Below are positions 24,669 through 34,720 of a stretch of DNA of 64,000 nucleotides, piece by piece. The position numbers were made by a program, and so were the translations under genes. Below the pieces are notes generated by a model. That model did not search any database and was not told the DNA's origin. It saw only the letters and a program-made list of their open reading frames with translations. Each line of letters opens with the position of its first letter. The stretch's first letter is position 1. This DNA is from Syngnathus acus (taxonomy: Eukaryota > Chordata > Actinopteri > Syngnathiformes > Syngnathidae): positions 1,240,001-1,304,000 of the forward strand of contig NC_051100.1 of the NCBI RefSeq assembly GCF_901709675.1, in the 5' to 3' direction.

Positions 24669-24844
24669 TACCGTAATTTTCGGACTATAAGTCGCGTTTT
24701 TTTTTCATAGTTTGGGTGGGGGGGGCGACTTATACTCAGGAGCGACTTATATACATATATATGGTTTTTTTTTCACTTTTTTGGGCATTTTATGGCTGGT
24801 GCGACTTATACTCCGGTGCGACTTATAGTCCGAAAATTACGGTA
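24669..24844. mobile_element. MITE with perfect 27-bp terminal inverted repeats
   Basis: The two ends (taccgtaattttcgg... and ...ccgaaaattacggta) are exact reverse complements over 27 bp. The interior holds further copies of the gcgacttata motif. TA at each outer edge may be a target-site duplication. The element is a recognisable non-autonomous DNA transposon seen widely in fish. It lies in the probable gtpbp2 3'UTR and would fold into a long hairpin in RNA. Confidence 0.85.
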
Positions 24845-25305
24845 TGTTTCAAAGGTATTTGCTGCCAACTCTTGTTACTGATGTCTCTCACTCGCACTCA
24901 GACACAAGTGTGAACAGTGCCTAATGGAAGTGCCTTCCGACGCGACAACTGGTGCTACTAGTTCAAAACACACAAATATTTGTACCAAATTGTTGACTGT
25001 TAAGTACTGCTCCAAAGCAAGACTGTGGGCCTTATATTAACAGTCTTACTACTGCCGCACTGTCACATCAGCTTTCCACATTCACTCCACTTGTGTTGTG
25101 CATATTTCAACCATTGTATTATAGATCGGCTTTTACATTTTGTTTTTGTACACCTCAGGTATATTTCTAGTAGTTTGTACATTTTACAGTTATATCTTTT
25201 TTAATTCCCTTTTATTAATGGAACCGTGTATAATCAATCACGTCTGATCCATTTATGTACAGATCCAATATTATGTGTGGTGTTCATAAGAAAGCCGTTT
25301 ATCCA

Positions 25306-25311
25306 ATTAAA
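25306..25311 (+). terminator. Probable gtpbp2 polyadenylation signal
   Basis: ATTAAA about 1.3 kb after the gtpbp2 stop codon, and the best plus-strand signal I noticed there. It would give a 3'UTR carrying both the 113-bp array and the MITE. Confidence 0.4.
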
Positions 25312-25840
25312 TGTTGACTTCTGAGTTTTATTGATAACTTTGGATTCATTTCATACCCTTTGCCAAGGAATGATGTGATTAAAAATCCATCAAATTAACA
25401 TTTTTCCCTCCTTGTATTTTTATACACGGGCCGCATGATGCAAGACTGCAGCACTAAACAACAGGAGCCACACCTTTTGAGTCACTTGCGAGGAGGTCAC
25501 GAGCACAATACAGAAGGTAAAGGCCTCTTTTGCTTCATATGTAGCTCATTAATACAACCTGCTGGCGTGTTGTGGTATAATCGGCCTGACTGAATGATAA
25601 TCGCAATTGCGCAATGTAACTCATTGTATGAGCACGTCTGGTAATTGAAAGTCTTGAGCAAATCGAGTAAAATAACATGCAACCACATCATTTTGGGTGC
25701 CATATTGCTGATTTGATTTTTTGTTAACAGCCCAGTTTCTGGACATTCACCAGCTAATCAGAAGCCACGAAGGCAAACCACCACCTACACTCATTAACAC
25801 TTTCAGAGCTCAATCAAAACTTCTTAACTTGAAGAGTTCA

Positions 25841-25846
25841 TTTAAT
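25841..25846 (-). terminator. Candidate polh polyadenylation signal
   Basis: ATTAAA on the minus strand about 220 nt beyond the polh stop. An alternative AATAAA lies at 25327-25332, which would make the polh and gtpbp2 3' ends overlap. Confidence 0.35.
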
Positions 25847-26066
25847 TTTGTTACCATACTTGTGACTAAAATTACTTGTATCACTACCCCATTCAAATGA
25901 GTTCAAATTGCATTAATCGGCTCCAACACCCACTCATGGAGTTTTTTAGTAATTGTTTCTTGACACAAGCAAAAGTACAGAAATAAACCAACAGGCGGCT
26001 TGAAACTTGGAAACTTTGCGCACTCATGAGGATACCACAGTATTTTTGATTGTGACTGATTCCCCA

Positions 26067-28938
26067 TCAGTATCTTTGGAAAAAAGAATCCAAAGTGCCC
26101 GCCCCTCCTCCTCCATCTTGTGAGCGAGGTCTTTTGGGATGAGGTCCTCCTGACGCTCTACTTTTGGTTTTGCCCAGAGAGGACAGCGCAGGCCCTACAG
26201 GAGGCCCTCTCCTGACGAAGGAGGAAGAAGCAGAAGAGGAGAACGATTTCTGCAGTTCCAAGGCAAAGTGATAGTCATTGTGTTCGGGCATCTCCCACGC
26301 CGGCACGTTCTGGCCGCAGCGTTTACACTTGAGCACGTCTTCCGCGTTGTCCACCCCATTCTCTTGTTTTTCATCTTCATGTGTTGGCTTTAAAACGGTT
26401 TCTGTGTTTCTCTTATGGAGGAAGGAGAAAATGCCGGCGCGAGGGTCTACTGGAGCATCTTTACAAGGAGTCAGAGAAAAAGCGGAACAAGACGGGGGGG
26501 ACTTGGTTTGCTGCTTGTCAAAGAAAGACCGAATGGTGGTGGGCGTTTTGCGCGCGGCAGGGCTGGAGGAGAGAAAGAGTCGAGTGGAAGGCGCGTCTGC
26601 ACTCAGGAAGCCTGCGATGCCCCCCGCCGATGCTGACGGGGCATCTGAGAATTTGCTGGCGGAGAGGTGCAGTAGCGTGAGAGGCGGAGTCCTGTGTGGC
26701 AAGCAAAAGCCCGTGGTCAAGATTTACAGCCAAGCCTACTCGAACATCTGAACTTGATTCAAGGTTCGTCACAGGTACACTAGCATGATGCATCTTTTGT
26801 TCAAAATCATTTCTTAAGTGTCAAATCAGTCATATTAATCGACATGCCCAATTGTGGTTACACTGAACCTACCACGCCGCCTGCTGGTTTCCTGCCGTGT
26901 TGAGGCTTTTGATGATGGCAAAGCTGTCGCTGGACAATTTGGCGGCGTCGTAGCGCACTAAAGCGCAACAGCGGGAGAAACCGCTCGGACGCTTGTCGCC
27001 CAGCTGACGGACGCCGACCGTTAACTGTTTTGCCACGCGGCCGTTCTGCAAGAAAAAAACTGGTGTGAGAAAGTGACTCTACATTGGCACTGTAAGCCAT
27101 CTTCTTACCACTTCTCTGTCTTTGGTCAGCCTCTCCTCCAGCTCCAAAGCCAGCTGATGAAGCCAGTGCTGTACCTTCACCGAACATGAACAGAAATAAG
27201 CAAGTGGTCTTTAAAATAAGATCCGTTTGTGTGATTAAAAAGACACCTCAGTGCTGAATACCTGCTCTTTTGTAGCTAGAGATGTTTTCCCAGGGAAGTT
27301 CTTACTGCAGCCAATAGATTTTGGCAGCTGTCTGGGTTTCACCGCTTCAAAATCGATGCCCCGACACAAATCGTACAGCCACTGGCTGCAAAATGTATAC
27401 GTATTTAATCCGATGCAATCAAGACGGGATTAGAAGGTTTCTCTTCATCAGACTTACCCAGTCTTCTCTCCAAAGTGCTTCCCCAGTTGGGCCTGAGAGA
27501 AGCGAGTCAGGTCCCCCATGTGCTCCACTTGCAGAATCTCTGTGATGGAGACCCCCAGTTTACCTCCCAGGTTGCGTCTGCACAAATAGAAAGGAGCTGC
27601 ATTCCTAAGTGGAAGGCTCTCACTTGGTGACATCTTCACTGAAACGCACGCTCACATCTTGCTAATGGGCAGCGTGCTGAAAAGTTCCGTCACCGAGTCC
27701 AGCGGCAGAACAGTTTGCCGGTTTGGTTTGTTCAGACCGCATGCCAGTTTAGCCAGCACCTGCAAGAACACACAAGAATTGAATAGCACATATACAAATC
27801 AAATCAAATGTCCAGAAATGTAAGAAAACATCATTTGACAAAATCGTTGGAATTCAACTTACTTTGTTGTGCGAGATGCCGGCTGAACATTGGAAGCTCG
27901 TGTGTTGCTCGACAGCTGCCCTCATTTCCTCTACGATGAGGGCGCCCACCGTGAGCTGAAGTTCGGCAGAGTTGTGCGTCGGCATGGACGCCAGCCATTG
28001 CCGGACACCCGCCGACCTCTGCTTCTCTGTTGGACATACAGCACAGAGATATTAATGTAACAATATATTTAAAAGTGCATGTGCGTATGTTTTCAATATT
28101 CTGCTCATATCTACAATATTTGAGTTCTTCTATGAAGCACAAATTACAGCTCTGCCTACCTTTCTCCAAAATGGCATCCTCAGCAGCTTCTTCCTCTCCG
28201 TCAGATGAATTGTGAGGGTAACCTTGGATGCAGGTGGTCCTGAGCAGGTGAGGCTGTATTTGTTTGTCTGCCATGTCCTTCAGCCGCTGCTGGACGGCCG
28301 CTGTCAAGTCCATGTATGCCTCGTCAATGCTGGCCCGCTCGACCACCGCAAAGCGAGACATGACTTCGATCACTTCCACGCTGGCCTCCCTGTAACTACA
28401 TAACGGCGGCGGGTTTAAATTGCCCTTCGGTGACATCGTTACTGTGACCACGCGAGCTCACTCACGGACTCAGGTCCGCCTTGCCGTGAGACTCCCGCAC
28501 GCGTGCCACCTGGAGATCCGGGCACAGCTTCTTGGCATCGTCCACCCACATGTTCTTCGTCACGCCGTGGTGCCTGGCCTCGTAGCTCACTGCAATGATC
28601 CTAACAGGGCAGGTGACATTTAAAAATGGAATGGATCAGTTAAATAGCTATTTAGGGAAGTAGTTGTAACTCTAAGCAAACTACTACGCTAAGGATTTCA
28701 AGCAACACTGGGCACCACGGGACAGTGAAATGGTCCAGATGACATTTGTCAGCTGGATTGATCGTTGAAAAACGACATCTGTGTGTGTGTCAGAACCTCA
28801 CCCGCCTCCTTTCCATGTCTTGTACTGGGCTACCACACAGGGCGTTTTCTTCAGGGCAGGATTCAGCCTCTGCTCCACTTGCACGTAGAAACAGTCCATG
28901 TCCACTAATGCCACCACTCTTTCCTTTCCGTACTCCAT
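26067..28938 (-). CDS. polh: DNA polymerase eta (Y-family translesion polymerase)
   Basis: Pol eta copies past UV cyclobutane dimers in the nucleus. Ten minus-strand exons: 28802-28938, 28466-28600, 28160-28395, 27863-28026, 27656-27759, 27458-27577, 27262-27385, 27109-27174, 26873-27045 and 26067-26691. All are GT-AG and in frame, giving 627 residues against 713 in human. Metal ligands are D13 (VDMDCF) and D115/E116 (SIDEAY), at human numbering. The palm/finger core, SAGISHNKVLAKLACGLNKPNRQT and the little-finger domain (KQLTVGVRQLGDKR) are all present. The last exon is shorter than in mammals but keeps a PIP-like TTIRSFF (472-478), a UBZ zinc finger (C542, C545, H557, H561 with EHNDYHFALEL), a basic KRPR nuclear-localisation patch and a C-terminal PIP-like LDSFF. 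The residue after DCF is Tyr18 where human has Phe. It is convergent with gtpbp2, as in human. Confidence 0.97.
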
Positions 28939-30676
28939 GACTGTTTCTATCAGCTATACGAACAACTTGACGTGTTTTGAACGTTTTAACAGTATGTCCG
29001 TGAACAACACGGCCGATACCTTTTGGTTTCCCGCAATTATGTGGCTTACATAACTGCGTCATCAAAAGTGGACAGACAACTGTTTTGGTCTTTGGCTGAC
29101 GTAGTTTTATCGACCAATCAGCACGAGTACCCCCCCCCCCCCTCAAATATTAAACACTGTACAAGAGAATTTGATAACATTTTAAAAATGAATTGAAAAT
29201 GCATAAAATAAAAAATTGCACGCGCAATGCTTTGCGTTAAGATTTTCTATTTAAATGCATGATGACATACAAATCACGTTTGCATGTCGTACGTTTGATG
29301 TGTGCGCGGTGAGGGGGTCACACTTGGAATGAAGGGAAATGTGTAGTTATTTCTTGTTCACATGGAGACAAAACGGTCAAAACCACCTGGTGCGAAATTT
29401 CGAAAGAAAATGAAAGACGAGGAAGATAAACGAGCAAAGGATGTAGTTTCGGCCTGCCACGGTGAGTAGCCTTTGTAGGGTTACAATATCAATTCAATCC
29501 ATTCCTCTTTTCCTTTGAGGTGCAAGATTGATATAACCTTTATCAGATTTTATTCAACAAAAAAACATGCGTCTCTTTCATACATAGAGAACATACGTTC
29601 CGTGCATTAAATGGAAAAACTTTTACATACATCTAGTCTCGTCAGGGTTTGGTACCCCAAAATCTCTGGATGAGTCTTTGGGGTATCTTTTTTTACTCAG
29701 GCAGTTGCGAGCCAGCCCGGGTCCTACGGCAGGATGTGATAGGTCAGGTTTCATATGAGCGCAGTCTCCTTCAGCTCGTCCTCCAACTGGTCAAGTCTGA
29801 CTCGCCCGTGCGGTTCGGGTAACATCTTTCAAAAGTCACTTAAGGCCACCTTTAGACACCCCTCCGAACGGTAAGGATTACGTTTGAATTGAGGTCTCTA
29901 GAAATGTCTCCATCTTTTTTTTTTAGTTTCCAAAAAGGGGCTGTCGAACTTGCTTTTGCCACTCGCCGGCAACTCTGCTAGCTTTAGCAATTAGCTTCGC
30001 TAGCTGGGGCACGTCGTGTCTGACTTGTGTAAGATTAAACCTAGTCAACTCTTTTAAGGAGTGAATTGATTTTTTTTGGTGTGTATCTTCCACTGTTGCA
30101 GTGACAGCTCGGGTGATTTTTACTTTACTAATGTCTCTGGGTTAGGCTAATCATGCATTTCCCCTATTTTGGCCTTTGCCGAGTGACAGCCCTCGTCAAT
30201 GCACATCCCTTTGACGTGCTGCTAATTAGCGCCAACATGTACACTCACCCCGCCTAACTTTTTCAACTTAACACGATAAGAAACAGGCGCCGGGCTGGAG
30301 CAGGGCGTTAAAATGGCAATCCGACCCACAGTAACCTTGCTCATGGGCTGTCAGGCCACAAGGAGTAGATTGGTACGTTGCAGTTGCATGCTAAGTAGCC
30401 ACGAGCAATTCAATCTAATGGCGCGCTGAGTGAATATTTGCAATATGGTTTCGTAAAACATGAACGTATACTTATGCTTTACATTTGAGAATACTAGCGC
30501 CTTTGCAACTCGGAAGGTCAGCGATGACACTTTGGAGAACGTTCAACATGTAGTGTGGCATTGCATTTTCTATCCAACAATTGACCTAGCATGCATCATT
30601 CCCTCCCCTTGTATTAAAAAATACATAATGATGCGTGCTAACAAAATATATACTTGTTCCCTTTTCGGTAGAAACA
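28939..30676. other. Divergent promoter region between polh and vdac2
   Basis: About 1.7 kb separates the two start codons, which point away from each other. It contains a poly-C run (about 29131-29143), a short ORF-like exon (29362-29461), a snap-back sequence around 29650-29690 (ggtacccc...ggggtat) and CpG-containing sequence at about 29700-30350 that should include vdac2 promoter and non-coding 5' exon(s). The acceptor at 30670-30671, just before the vdac2 ATG, shows that at least one untranslated exon lies upstream; I could not fix its position. Confidence 0.6.
29362..29461 (+). pseudogene. Orphan first-exon-like fragment resembling hAT/ZMYM1-type proteins
   Basis: An ATG opens a 33-codon frame rich in Lys and Arg (METKRSKPPGAKFRKKMKDE at the start) and runs into a good donor (GTGAGT). 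The motif KRxKPSGAxFRKxxK is typical of the N-terminus of hAT-transposase-derived and ZMYM1-like proteins in fish. No following exon was found before vdac2, so it is probably a transposon remnant. It could instead be an unrelated chance frame. Confidence 0.35.
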
Positions 30677-32443
30677 ATGGCTGTTCCTCCCTCGTATGCC
30701 GATCTGGGCAAGTCTGCCAAGGACATCTTCAACAAGGGCTATGGTAGGAATTCACGTGTTGAAATCTTAAATTATTTCACCTCAGAATTTAATCAAAACG
30801 ACTCTCTTCAGGATTTGGCCTGGTGAAGCTTGACGTCAAGACAAAGTCAGCCAGTGGCGTGGTAATTAGAGTATTTATGTACTCAGGCATCAGAACCACA
30901 CTGTTGAAACTCATTGAAGACAAGTTTAATCTGTGCAAAATACATTTTAAATCTGGTTGGCATTCTTATCTCATTTTATGTATTTAATAACCGTGCTGCA
31001 AGTTGTTTTATTTTATTTTTTTAAACAAAGGAATTCAAAACATCTGGATCCTCCAACACCGACACCAGCAAAGTTGTAGGCAGCCTTGAAACCAAATACA
31101 AGAGGGCAGAGTATGGCTTGACCTTCACGGAGAAGTGGAACACCGACAACACCCTGGGAACAGAAATCACTATTGAAGATCAGGTAAGGGCAACTAATCA
31201 AGTGAAATCTAAAACACAATCTATAATGACAGAAAAGCACAATGAATATCAATTTATCCAATAAATTATTTTGTCACAGATCGCCAAGGGACTGAAGCTG
31301 ACTTTTGACACCACCTTCTCGCCAAACACTGGGTATGATTATTTGACTTGAGGCGTTCATTGAAAGCGTCAAGCTGAATTTGCCTGCTGCCTCACTATAT
31401 AATCTTGGCAACATGATCTACTTGTCAGCTCTGTCATGACTTGATGTCACTTAGCTGACCCTCTCCGGTCCAAATGTGTCTGCCACGGTTAACGATACTG
31501 TATATATTTGTGAACGTCATTGCGTATCCCTCGACAGAAAGAAGAGCGGCAAAGTCAAGACCGCCTACAAACGCGAGTACGTGAACTTGGGCTGCGACGT
31601 GGACTTCGACTTTGCCGGCCCCACCATCCACGGGGCGGCGGTCGTTGGCTACGAGGGCTGGCTCGCCGGCTACCAGATGTCCTTCGACACTGCCAAGTCC
31701 AAGATGACTCAAAACAACTTTGCCATCGGCTACAAGACGGGAGACTTCCAGTTGCACACAAATGTGTAAGTAACTCGCGCCGTTACGATAACGTTCTTAA
31801 TCCCATTTCAATCGGCAAGTCTAATCCATTCATGTGTTTGTTTAAAGCAACGACGGAGCAGAGTTTGGAGGCTCCATCTACCAGAAGGTGAGCGACAAGC
31901 TCGAGACTGCCGTCAACCTGGCGTGGACCGCAGGCAGCAATAGCACGCGCTTTGGCATCGCCGCCAAATACCAACTGGACAAGGATGCCTTCGTCAGTGT
32001 AAGTACACCAGCGAGAGGGTGCTGAAACAAAAGCAAAGTTGTACAAATACTTCAACATGTCCCTTTCTGTTTTTTTGCAGGCTAAAGTAAACAACAACAG
32101 CCTTGTTGGCGTTGGCTACACCCAGACCCTTAGACCAGGTGAGCTGCCTCCATTCGCCGCTATAACTTTGAGCAAAAGTTTATAAACCTCCCATCGCATC
32201 GGTAGAAAGACATTTTTATTTAGCATATTCTAAAATGAAGGGTGGGGAAGAAATCAACAGGGATTTTTTAACTGCACCTGAGCTGTAACAAGCAGATTGA
32301 CATCTGTGTATACAATTTGACCCACTAATACTGTTTGCCATTTCTGCCCAGGTGTGAAGCTCACCCTGGCCGGCCTGGTGGACGGCAAGAACATCAACGC
32401 CGGAGGCCACAAGCTGGGTTTGGGCTTGGAACTAGAGGCTTAA
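30677..32443 (+). CDS. vdac2: Voltage-dependent anion channel 2 (outer-membrane porin)
   Basis: VDAC2 forms the 19-strand beta-barrel pore of the mitochondrial outer membrane that passes ATP, ADP and ions, and it binds BAK. Eight coding exons: 30677-30743, 30812-30861, 31031-31183, 31280-31332, 31538-31765, 31848-31998, 32081-32138 and 32352-32443. All are GT-AG and in frame, giving 283 residues, the standard length. The N-terminal helix [18 protein letters not shown], the GLK nucleotide-binding motif (GLKLTFD), the membrane-facing Glu73 (FTEKWNTDN) and the final eukaryotic porin signature ([14 protein letters not shown]) are intact. The end GLGLELEA favours VDAC2 over VDAC1 (GLEFQA). No 11-residue N-terminal extension as in mammalian VDAC2 is seen. 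A splice acceptor immediately before the ATG implies an upstream untranslated exon. comtd1 lies tail to tail downstream, as expected for VDAC2. Confidence 0.97.
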
Positions 32444-32525
32444 GCTTCGAACTCCGGAATATCAGAAGGAATTTGGCCTTACACATTACCCAACCAGCAA
32501 AAGTAGGGACATCTTGAAAGGGAGA

Positions 32526-32546
32526 GCGAGCGAGAGAGAGAGAGAG
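32526..32546 (+). repeat. (GA)n microsatellite in the vdac2 3'UTR
   Basis: A short GA repeat about 85 nt after the vdac2 stop codon. A 19-nt poly-A run follows at about 32951-32969, also in the 3'UTR. Confidence 0.85.
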
Positions 32547-33104
32547 ATCGGGTTCACAAAGGCTGCAACGACAAACTCTTGAGTGAGCGCCGCCGTCATG
32601 CCGGTGCTTTTTTGTTGCTTTCTACTTTCGAGAGTCTGGTGGCATATTATTTATATAACCGGAATGTCATGGTTCTTGTCCAGCACTGCCATCAATCCAA
32701 TACAGTCCCAGTTGTGCATCACTGTGCCTGTGTGGCTTTGTTATCTTAGCAGACACTCCGTCTTTGTGTGGTGAGTGCTGTCCTCCCCGCTGTGATTTCT
32801 GTTTAAAACACCACCCACCGTCTGATATTCCTCAGTTTTAAAACTACACTAGGCTTTTTCCCGTTACTATTTAAATACAGTTGCAAGCCTCCTTCACGCG
32901 CACACAACGGCGTCATCACAAACCAGTCCACTCGGCCAACCACCACCACAAAAAAAAAAAAAAAAAAACACTTTGGGAGGCTCGAGACTGCTAGAAAGCG
33001 ATGCCAAACTTAGCAAATGAAATGAAATGTTCTAGAGGAGTTAACTGTAAGTCTCCTCTCGCATACAAGGAGAACTTGGAGCTCCTTTTGTCTGTTACCT
33101 TTTC

Positions 33105-33110
33105 AATAAA
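33105..33110 (+). terminator. vdac2 polyadenylation signal
   Basis: AATAAA 662 nt after the stop codon, followed by a GT/T-rich downstream element (ggggtgttgctg). The opposing comtd1 signal lies only 85 nt further on, so the two 3' ends nearly meet. Confidence 0.8.
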
Positions 33111-33194
33111 GTCTCCAACCTACTACTGGCTCATGGGGTGTTGCTGCAAAACACAACTGATTTCCATTTGTTATCCGTGAGGACAGTTTTACTG

Positions 33195-33200
33195 TTTATT
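33195..33200 (-). terminator. comtd1 polyadenylation signal
   Basis: AATAAA on the minus strand 128 nt beyond the comtd1 stop codon. Confidence 0.7.
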
Positions 33201-33327
33201 TCATTTACACAAGGATTGCATTAGTTGTATATCAATTAACATTGCCTACAGTTCTATATCAATTAACATTGCCTACATGTTTCACAAAACATGCCATTTA
33301 TGAAGATGTAAAGACATTGAAAGCTAT

Positions 33328-34720
33328 TTAGCGTTTAATGGCAATGCTCAGCCCGTCCCCTACAGTGAGCATGCTCAGATCGATCCTCTGGTCTTTGTGG
33401 AGCTTCTTGTTGAGAGCATCCAAAGTCCTGGAAGTGATGTCATCGGGGGCAGGATCCACAACCTTTCCGCTCCACAGCACCTTCACACACACACACACAC
33501 ATTGAACATCTGCTTCACGTCCAGTACATGGCGTACAAACTGCAGACCTACATTGTCGATGGCAATGATGCCCCCTTTCCGAATGAGCTCCAGGGACTTT
33601 TCATAGTATCCGTCGTAGCCGGATTTGTCAGCGTCGATGAACACAAAGTCAAAGGTTCCTGTTTCACCAGCCGCTATCAGTTCATCTGCAGGAAAAAGGT
33701 ACAAATGTCAACAATTCAAGTGAAAGTCAACTTTCATCACAAATCTCTTACCAAGTGTTTGCATTGCCAACTGTAGCCTGACGTCGATTTTATTCTCCAC
33801 TCCGGCCTGCAGCAAGAAAATATTGACACGCATAAAGTACTGTTCAGAAATGCATTATTTCAGCAGTGATGATCAAACTGGCGGCCTTTCACTTTAATCA
33901 TCGCCCAGAAGTCTCAGCTTCAAATGATTCTGTGACATGTGCTCTAAAGAAACTTGGTAGATGATGTTACCTCTTTAAAAAAGGGCTTGGCTATCTCTAC
34001 ATAGATGTTGTTGTTTTCACATGCTACAACATGTCCATTCTCTGGCATGGCCAAAGCCATACTGAGCGCGTTGTACCCTGTGTACATTCCTGTTTGGGTA
34101 CAAAAAAAAGATAATAAAACACAACCATTAAGAGGGATTCCGTCGTCAAATTCCTTGAGGATTGCTGGGCTGGGTGTAATCTCACCAATTTCAATAGCTT
34201 TGGTTGCGTTGATCAATTTCATGAGATTGGCCATCAACTGGGCTTGTTCGATGGAAACCATCATGGCGTTCCATTGGTCATCCAGAGTTCTCTGATATCA
34301 AAGTACAAATCATAGACCTCAAATGTCAAGAAATTAATTGAAAAGTTAATAGGACAACAATGTGAAAATTGAAACATATTGTGTCTGTCTGGCATACTGC
34401 TATCTAGTGGCTAATAGGTTAACTGCTTCAAACCACTAAGGGGATATTTTAGGTGTGTTCTTTAATTCTATTGCTTACCAATTTGAGTTTTGTGAGGACT
34501 GGGTGTTCCCTTAGCGAGTTGTTGACCACATACTGCAGCACCGGGTCATCCTTTCCTCTGCTGTGACTCTTCCCAACAAACGCGGACTTTCCCAAGCCTT
34601 CAAGACGTCACTGTCACTTTGAGTCACCATTCCATTTATACACAGAATAATAAGAAAACATTTACCTGTGAGGAGCACAGAGAGTCCGAGACAGACTAGA
34701 AAGTGCCTGCCTGCAGCCAT
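33328..34720 (-). CDS. comtd1: Catechol O-methyltransferase domain-containing protein 1
   Basis: COMTD1 is a predicted SAM-dependent O-methyltransferase with an N-terminal membrane anchor; its substrate is not established. Seven minus-strand exons: 34666-34720, 34479-34597, 34186-34291, 33971-34089, 33752-33806, 33552-33685 and 33328-33480. The frame is intact, giving 246 residues. Residues 7-18 are hydrophobic ([12 protein letters not shown]) and fit a signal anchor. The methyltransferase domain starts around 55. The SAM-binding stretch is [13 protein letters not shown] (about 90-102). VFIDADK (about 166-172) and AIDN (193-196) supply the Asp, Asp and Asn metal ligands of the caffeoyl-CoA O-methyltransferase type. 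Introns are 66-187 nt. Intron 6 (71 nt) has a (TG)9 run directly before its acceptor. Pairing with vdac2 supports the identity. Confidence 0.95.
33484..33501 (-). repeat. (TG)9 run at the acceptor of comtd1 intron 6
   Basis: Nine TG units on the coding strand end three bases before the splice-acceptor AG, where a polypyrimidine tract would normally be. The whole intron is 71 nt. Confidence 0.9.
34397..34410 (-). promoter_or_regulatory. CTCF-like motif in comtd1 intron 2
   Basis: On the minus strand CCACTAGATAGCAG matches 13 of 14 positions of CCASYAGRKGGCRS. The mismatch is in the central GGC, which matters for affinity, so this is weaker than the site at 1794. Confidence 0.3.

Noticed and set aside
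26278-26751. 157-codon plus-strand frame opposite polh exon 10
   Set aside because: Shadow of the real polh coding strand, which has the UBZ finger and PIP motifs.
31434-31757. 107-codon minus-strand frame opposite vdac2
   Set aside because: Antisense shadow of vdac2 exon 5.
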